A stretch of DNA of 52,131 nucleotides from an uncultured Clostridia bacterium (lineage in GTDB: Bacteria > Bacillota > Clostridia > Oscillospirales > Oscillospiraceae). The stretch's first letter is position 1; the number at the start of each line of letters is the position of its first letter. Positions 48,217-52,131 of the stretch are shown here, in pieces. Where the stretch lies: positions 1-52,131 of the forward strand of contig CAMUZA010000007.1 of assembly GCA_947165085.1 (NCBI GenBank). Reading direction: 5' to 3'. The position numbers were made by a program, and so were the translations under genes. The notes beneath the pieces were generated by a model that saw nothing but the letters and a program-made list of their open reading frames with translations, ran no database searches and was not told the origin of the DNA.

Positions 48217-49527
48217 ATCAGTAACTTTGATGATTTCAGTCCGAACGAAGCCCTGACTGAGAATATACAGGAAAAGCCAAAAAAGAAAAAGAAGAAGAAA
48301 AAAAGCGGTCTGAAGATCGCTGCCATTCTGCTTGCCATCGTGCTATTCTTTGAAGCGCTCTATTGCTTCCTGGCGTTTACCAAGATCGAGCCAATCAAGC
48401 GCCTGCGTGATGCGTTCATTTCCACCGCACATGAGACGAACGAGCACGCGTGGCTCGCGGACTATTTCCTCCCGAAGTACTTGACAGATCAGGACTATGC
48501 CAGGAAAAAAGCCGGAGCAAGATGGCAGCACGAGGTCAACAGCGACTCGAGCTACACGCCGAACTTTATCATCAACACGACCGGCGCCTCCAATAGCGAC
48601 TCGACGGAACAGACAGAACCGACGGAGCCTGACATTGACGCCGCGGAAGCGGAATTCTACCGGATTTTCTGGGAACTCAACAAGACTTCTTTCGAAGCCT
48701 ATCTGAAGGATCATCCCGACACGCTGAAAAACGGCTGGGAAAACATCTATATCAATGAAGCGGGTTTGAACGACGAAGGCACAAGCATCTATACCCAACA
48801 GGGCGAACAGGTGCTTGCCATTGACGTGCCGAACAAGCTGCTGCTCGTCCGCGTGACCGGCACCGGCTACCTCGGTATTCTTGCCATCGGCAAGGACCCC
48901 TCGCAGCTGCGCTGCGAGGCCTCTGCCGGCATCGGCTCCTACGGCCAGACGCTCGGAGAGATCGTGAGCAACAGCGGCGGCGTGATCGGCATGACCGGCA
49001 GCGGCTTCTATGACCCGGAGGGCAACGGCAGCGGCGGCATTATCGCCGGCTATACCATGTGCGAGGGCACGCCGTACGGCTATCACTACGGAGATATCGG
49101 TTATAAGCGCATTGAGCTTCACTCCGATAATATCTTCTATATCTGCAATTCCAACACCGAGAGCACACCCGGAACGACAGACGCCGTGGAATTCTCCCCC
49201 GCTCTGATCGTCAACGGCGAATTGATGGTCGGCGGCTTCTACGACTGGAACGGCATCAATCCCCGCGCGGCGATCGGTCAGTCCGAATACGGCGAGATTC
49301 TGATGCTCGTCATTGAAGGCCGCCAGGTCGGACGTTCCATCGGCACGGACACAGAGACTTGCGCGAATATCCTCAAAAAGCACAAGGGCTACACCGCCAT
49401 GAATCTGGACGGCGGCACCAGCGCGGTCATGTTCTACAACGGCGAATATGTGACGCGGTGCTCCAACCGCGCGATCGATTCCCGTCTGCTTCCGAATGCG
49501 TGGGTCTATGGCAACTACGACGAATAA
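48217..49527 (+). CDS. Phosphodiester glycosidase family membrane protein, apparent ATC start
   Basis: A 436-residue protein if it starts at ATC 48217. The cytoplasmic N-terminus (SNFDDFSPNEAL, then a run of eight lysines) leads to a membrane helix (LKIAAILLAIVLFFEALYCF) and an extracellular NAGPA/DUF2233 domain. Its motifs are GSGFYDPEGNGSGG, NGELMVGGFYDWNG and MNLDGGTSAVMFYNG. Family members cut sugar-phosphodiester bonds, for instance exposing mannose 6-phosphate in animals; bacterial substrates are probably wall glycans or teichoic acids. AAAGGAGG lies 9 bases before the ATC and no ATG, GTG or TTG is available in frame until a GTG (48340) inside the membrane helix, which would destroy the anchor. 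Confidence 0.85.
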   Translation: MSNFDDFSPNEALTENIQEKPKKKKKKKKSGLKIAAILLAIVLFFEALYCFLAFTKIEPIKRLRDAFISTAHETNEHAWLADYFLPKYLTDQDYARKKAGARWQHEVNSDSSYTPNFIINTTGASNSDSTEQTEPTEPDIDAAEAEFYRIFWELNKTSFEAYLKDHPDTLKNGWENIYINEAGLNDEGTSIYTQQGEQVLAIDVPNKLLLVRVTGTGYLGILAIGKDPSQLRCEASAGIGSYGQTLGEIVSNSGGVIGMTGSGFYDPEGNGSGGIIAGYTMCEGTPYGYHYGDIGYKRIELHSDNIFYICNSNTESTPGTTDAVEFSPALIVNGELMVGGFYDWNGINPRAAIGQSEYGEILMLVIEGRQVGRSIGTDTETCANILKKHKGYTAMNLDGGTSAVMFYNGEYVTRCSNRAIDSRLLPNAWVYGNYDE

Positions 49528-49537
49528 AGAAAACTTG

Positions 49538-49566
49538 AAATGGGATGCTTCGGCATCCCATTTTTC
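49538..49566 (+). terminator. Terminator with UUCG tetraloop
   Basis: AAATGGGATGC-ttcg-GCATCCCATTT, followed by TTTCG. The TTCG loop makes it very stable. Confidence 0.9.
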
Positions 49567-49567
49567 G

Positions 49568-49596
49568 TTGACAATCTGCCTTGCTTTTTGTATAAT
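49568..49596 (+). promoter_or_regulatory. Strong promoter of the NifU-like/GGGtGRT operon
   Basis: TTGACA, 17-base spacer, TATAAT. The leader to the ATG at 49695 is about 92 bases and contains two hairpins: CGGCA-tttt-TGCCG-like (49618-49632) and TGCGTTC-ccaac-GAACGCA (about 49660-49678), the second just before the ribosome binding site. Confidence 0.87.
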
Positions 49597-49694
49597 ACGT
49601 TTAGATTCTGAGAAAATCGGCATTTTGCCGGTGGAATTTGAATTTGTCAATTTTTTTGCGTTCCCAACGAACGCAGCGGAAAGGATATTTTGCA

Positions 49695-50387
49695 ATGATT
49701 TACACAACAGAAGTAGAGCGTATGTGTCCGGTTGCAAAGGGCGCATATCACGGTCCGGCTCCCATCCCCGAAGAGGGCAAATGGGTACAGGCCAAACAGC
49801 TCAGCGACATTTCCGGCTTCACGCACGGCGTCGGTTGGTGCGCGCCGCAGCAGGGCGCCTGCAAGCTGACGCTGAACGTCAAGGAAGGCATCATTGAAGA
49901 AGCTCTCGTCGAGACGCTCGGCTGCTCCGGCATGACGCATTCCGCGGCAATGGCTTCCGAGATCCTCATCGGCAAGACCATTCTGGAAGCGCTGAACACC
50001 GACCTCGTCTGCGACGCGATCAACACCGCGATGCGCGAGCTCTTCCTCCAGATCGTCTACGGCCGCACGCAGAGCGCATTCTCCGAGAACGGCCTCGCCG
50101 TCGGCGCTTCTCTGGAAGACCTCGGCAAAGGTCTGACCGGTCAGGTCGGCACCACCTTCGCCACCAAGGCAAAGGGTCCGCGTTATCTGCAGCTCACCGA
50201 GGGCTATATCACCAAGATGGCGCTCAACGCAAACGACGAAATCATCGGCTACGAATTCGTGAAGTTCGGTCCCATGATGGAGAACATCAAGGCCGGCATG
50301 GACGCCAATGAAGCCGTTAAGAAGGCCACCGGCCACTACGGTCAGTGGGACGCCGCGGTCAAGTACATTGACCCGCGCCACGAATAA
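49695..50387 (+). CDS. NifU-like iron-sulfur cluster assembly scaffold protein
   Basis: A 230-residue protein whose fold and cysteine pattern resemble the IscU/NifU N-terminal scaffold: Cys49 and Cys56 in GWCAPQQGACKL and Cys77 in ETLGCSGMTHSAAMASEIL, with a further Cys11. Scaffolds of this type build 2Fe-2S or 4Fe-4S clusters from sulfur supplied by a cysteine desulfurase; no desulfurase gene is in the window. This longer variant is found paired with GGGtGRT proteins in Clostridia. The ATG at 49695 has GGAAAGGA upstream; a longer frame adds 19 residues without a ribosome binding site. A GGGtGRT gene follows 13 bases later, and the large Fe-S enzyme of the window lies 2 kb upstream. Confidence 0.87.
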   Translation: MIYTTEVERMCPVAKGAYHGPAPIPEEGKWVQAKQLSDISGFTHGVGWCAPQQGACKLTLNVKEGIIEEALVETLGCSGMTHSAAMASEILIGKTILEALNTDLVCDAINTAMRELFLQIVYGRTQSAFSENGLAVGASLEDLGKGLTGQVGTTFATKAKGPRYLQLTEGYITKMALNANDEIIGYEFVKFGPMMENIKAGMDANEAVKKATGHYGQWDAAVKYIDPRHE

Positions 50388-50400
50388 GGAGGACGACATC

Positions 50401-51399
50401 ATGGCACTGTTTGAAAGCTACGAAAGAAGAATTGACAAGATCAACGGCGTCCTGGCAAAGTACGGCATCGGCTCCGTTGAGGAATGCCGCGAGATCTGCA
50501 AGGCTAAGGGCTTCGATCCATACGAGATCGTCAAGGGAATTCAGCCCATCTGCTTCGAGAACGCCTGCTGGGCGTACACCGTCGGCGCGGCGATCGCACT
50601 GAAGTCCGGCGTCACCACCGCCGCCGAAGCCTCCAAGAAGATCGGCGAGGGTCTGCAGGCATTCTGCATTGACGGCTCCGTCGCTGACGACCGCAAGGTC
50701 GGCATCGGCCACGGCAACCTCGGCGCAATGCTTCTGAGCGAAGAGTCCAAGTGCTTCGCTTTCCTCGCAGGTCACGAATCCTTCGCCGCCGCGGAAGGCG
50801 CGATCGGCATCGTCCGCAACGCCAACAAGGCACGCAAGACTCCCCTGCGCGTCATCCTGAACGGTCTGGGCAAGGACGCCGCGCAGATCATCTCCCGCAT
50901 CAACGGCTTCACCTACGTGCAGACGCAGTTTGACTACTACACGGGCGAACTCAAGATCGTCCGCGAGATCCGTTACTCTGAGGGCGAGCGCGCCAACGTC
51001 CGCTGCTACGGCGCTGACGACGTCCGCGAGGGCGTTGCCATCATGCACAAGGAAGGCGTCGATGTTTCCATCACCGGCAACTCCACCAACCCGACCCGCT
51101 TCCAGCACCCCGTCGCAGGCACCTATAAGAAGGAATGCATCGAGCAGGGCAAGAAGTACTTCTCCGTCGCTTCCGGCGGCGGTACGGGCCGTACCCTCCA
51201 TCCGGACAACATGGCAGCAGGTCCCGCTTCCTACGGCATGACCGACACCATGGGCCGCATGCACTCCGACGCGCAGTTCGCTGGCTCGTCCTCCGTTCCG
51301 GCGCACGTCGAGATGATGGGCTTCCTCGGCATGGGCAACAACCCCATGGTTGGTGCCACGGTTGCAGTTGCAGTCGCTGTCGCGGAATCGCTCAAGTAA
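50401..51399 (+). CDS. GGGtGRT protein
   Basis: A 332-residue cytoplasmic protein of the family named after its motif, seen here as ASGGGTGRTLHPDNMAAG. Other features are HGNLGAMLLSEESKCFAFLAGHESFAAAEGA and a C-terminal alanine/valine tail; the motif segments quoted here are GHGNLGAMLLSEE and CFAFLAGHESF in shorter form. Function is unknown. Its constant pairing with the NifU-like scaffold suggests a role in metal or cluster handling. AAGGAGG is positioned 7-8 bases before the ATG. It is the second gene of a two-gene operon ended by a strong terminator. Confidence 0.93.
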   Translation: MALFESYERRIDKINGVLAKYGIGSVEECREICKAKGFDPYEIVKGIQPICFENACWAYTVGAAIALKSGVTTAAEASKKIGEGLQAFCIDGSVADDRKVGIGHGNLGAMLLSEESKCFAFLAGHESFAAAEGAIGIVRNANKARKTPLRVILNGLGKDAAQIISRINGFTYVQTQFDYYTGELKIVREIRYSEGERANVRCYGADDVREGVAIMHKEGVDVSITGNSTNPTRFQHPVAGTYKKECIEQGKKYFSVASGGGTGRTLHPDNMAAGPASYGMTDTMGRMHSDAQFAGSSSVPAHVEMMGFLGMGNNPMVGATVAVAVAVAESLK

Positions 51400-51419
51400 G
51401 TCGTAACCCATTGATTCAT

Positions 51420-51457
51420 AAGGACTTCTGGTGTAATTGCCAGAAGTCCTTTTCCTT
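51420..51457 (+). terminator. Terminator of the NifU-like/GGGtGRT operon
   Basis: AAGGACTTCTGG and complement form a 12-bp stem with an 8-base loop, followed by TTCCTTT. Confidence 0.9.
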
Positions 51458-51528
51458 TCAATCGCCTTCGAATTGCAAGCTCTGATTTGAACGCTCCTCC
51501 ATTATTCGAACATGTCTCCGTTTTTGCA

Positions 51529-51556
51529 TTGACTTTTTCTGAAATATCGTTATAAT
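51529..51556 (+). promoter_or_regulatory. Promoter of the small lipoprotein gene
   Basis: TTGACT, 16-base spacer, TATAAT, about 50 bases before the ATG at 51608. Confidence 0.82.
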
Positions 51557-51607
51557 ACATTTGATTTGGCTGAAGCAAAGACAGCCAAGCGAGAAAGGAG
51601 TTTTATC

Positions 51608-52081
51608 ATGAAAAAACTGATCGTTGTGTTACTGGCGCTCGTGCTGGTGCTTTCTCTGGTCGCCTGCGGCGGCAAAAGCGCCGATGAGCCCGATACCGAC
51701 AAGAACGATGAAAGCTTTACCGACGAATCCATCAACGAGGACGCTGCTGCTCCCGATCTGAGCAAGGTCGACTATGACATCGCATTCGGCGACTTTGACG
51801 CAATGGGAGAACTTCAGCAGAAGATCGGCAACTTTGAGGCGGAAAACGCGGTTCTCAAGATCGACGGCATCTGCGAAAAGATCGGCAGCTCCTACAGCAT
51901 TATGGAAGAAGACGGAACCGGCAAAAAGCTCGGTGTGACGCTGATCGTCGACGGCTGGACCGACGCGGACTATCCCGCAGACGGCGCTCACGTTCAGATC
52001 CTCGGCGTTGTGATCACCGACGGCCTGAGCCACTACATCAGCGTTCTTCCCGAGAACATCACGGTCGTTCCGGAAGGCTGA
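51608..52081 (+). CDS. Putative lipoprotein of unknown function
   Basis: A 157-residue protein with a clear lipoprotein signal (MKKLIVVLLALVLVLSLVAC, lipobox LVAC, Cys20). An acidic linker (about residues 24-45) precedes a strand-rich domain of about 110 residues (FEAENAVLKIDGICEKIGSS, KLGVTLIVDGWT, AHVQILGVVITDG) that resembles an OB-like or tlpA-like beta fold; I cannot name the family. AAAGGAG lies 7 bases before the ATG; an in-frame start 42 bases upstream is rejected. It has its own promoter and terminator, so it is monocistronic. Confidence 0.82.
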   Translation: MKKLIVVLLALVLVLSLVACGGKSADEPDTDKNDESFTDESINEDAAAPDLSKVDYDIAFGDFDAMGELQQKIGNFEAENAVLKIDGICEKIGSSYSIMEEDGTGKKLGVTLIVDGWTDADYPADGAHVQILGVVITDGLSHYISVLPENITVVPEG

Positions 52082-52088
52082 TTCCACG

Positions 52089-52127
52089 AAAAACAGCGAA
52101 GACGCAGCTGCGTCTTCGCTGTTTTTT
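52089..52127 (+). terminator. Terminator of the small lipoprotein gene
   Basis: An 18-bp perfect inverted repeat centred on CAGCTG with a run of six Ts. Confidence 0.92.
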
Positions 52128-52131
52128 GATA

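Noticed and set aside
48340-49527. GTG at 48340 as start of the phosphodiester glycosidase gene
   Set aside because: It would cut the membrane helix and ignore a strong ribosome binding site that fits an ATC codon 123 bases upstream.
1-52131. tRNA, rRNA, CRISPR arrays, transposases, phage genes
   Set aside because: I looked for conserved motifs and regular repeats by eye and found none; a covariance-model search would be needed to exclude small RNAs.

Overview
The window reads as chromosomal DNA of a GC-rich, strictly anaerobic, spore-forming member of the Bacillota, most likely class Clostridia and possibly an Oscillospirales/Ruminococcaceae relative. The grounds are the sporulation gene yunB, strong GGAGG ribosome binding sites, sigma-A type promoters with 16-17 bp spacers, a one-chain pyruvate:ferredoxin oxidoreductase, a sodium-pumping decarboxylase operon, a clostripain-like peptidase and a GGGtGRT gene. 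I see no rRNA, tRNA, CRISPR array, prophage or intact insertion sequence. Genes are dense and usually separated by clear hairpin terminators.

Layout. 1-3.1 kb (minus): the end of a pcrA-yunB-ligA run, with ligA cut by the window edge. 3.2-11.5 kb (plus): an acyl-CoA ligase coupled to a DUF1624 membrane acyltransferase, an O-antigen-ligase-like membrane protein, then a C11 peptidase and an ABC exporter in one operon. 11.6-17.4 kb (minus): small membrane protein, recD2, comF, mreB and a polysaccharide deacetylase, in that order of transcription. 17.5-20.3 kb (minus): two FAD-dependent oxidoreductases. 20.4-23.3 kb: small genes (DUF896, DUF1294, two envelope proteins, GtrA, PAP2). 23.33-23.67 kb: a hairpin-rich intergenic element bracketed by two identical 43-bp terminators. 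23.7-28.1 kb: divergent genes for a zinc-ribbon/Ig-like membrane protein and a pseudokinase-FN3 membrane protein. 28.1-31.5 kb: a sodium-translocating oxaloacetate decarboxylase operon. 31.6-34.9 kb: a MATE transporter and a TPR-LRR membrane protein.

35.2-40.9 kb is the most interesting part. A seven-gene minus-strand operon, divergent from a LysR regulator, encodes one cytoplasmic and two lipoprotein flavodoxins, an aldo/keto reductase, a DUF4405 membrane protein with the paired histidines of a bis-heme cytochrome b, a flavin reductase with a compact cysteine motif, and a carboxymuconolactone decarboxylase-cupin protein. I infer a route moving electrons from cytoplasmic NAD(P)H through membrane hemes to flavodoxins tethered outside the cell.

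41.0-44.2 kb (minus) holds yifB, thiI and pncC. 44.4-48.0 kb holds the pyruvate:ferredoxin oxidoreductase. 48.2-52.1 kb holds a phosphodiester glycosidase family protein that seems to start at ATC, the NifU-like/GGGtGRT pair and a small lipoprotein. Metabolically, the oxidoreductase supplies reduced ferredoxin and acetyl-CoA, the decarboxylase turns oxaloacetate into a sodium gradient, and several genes serve the envelope.
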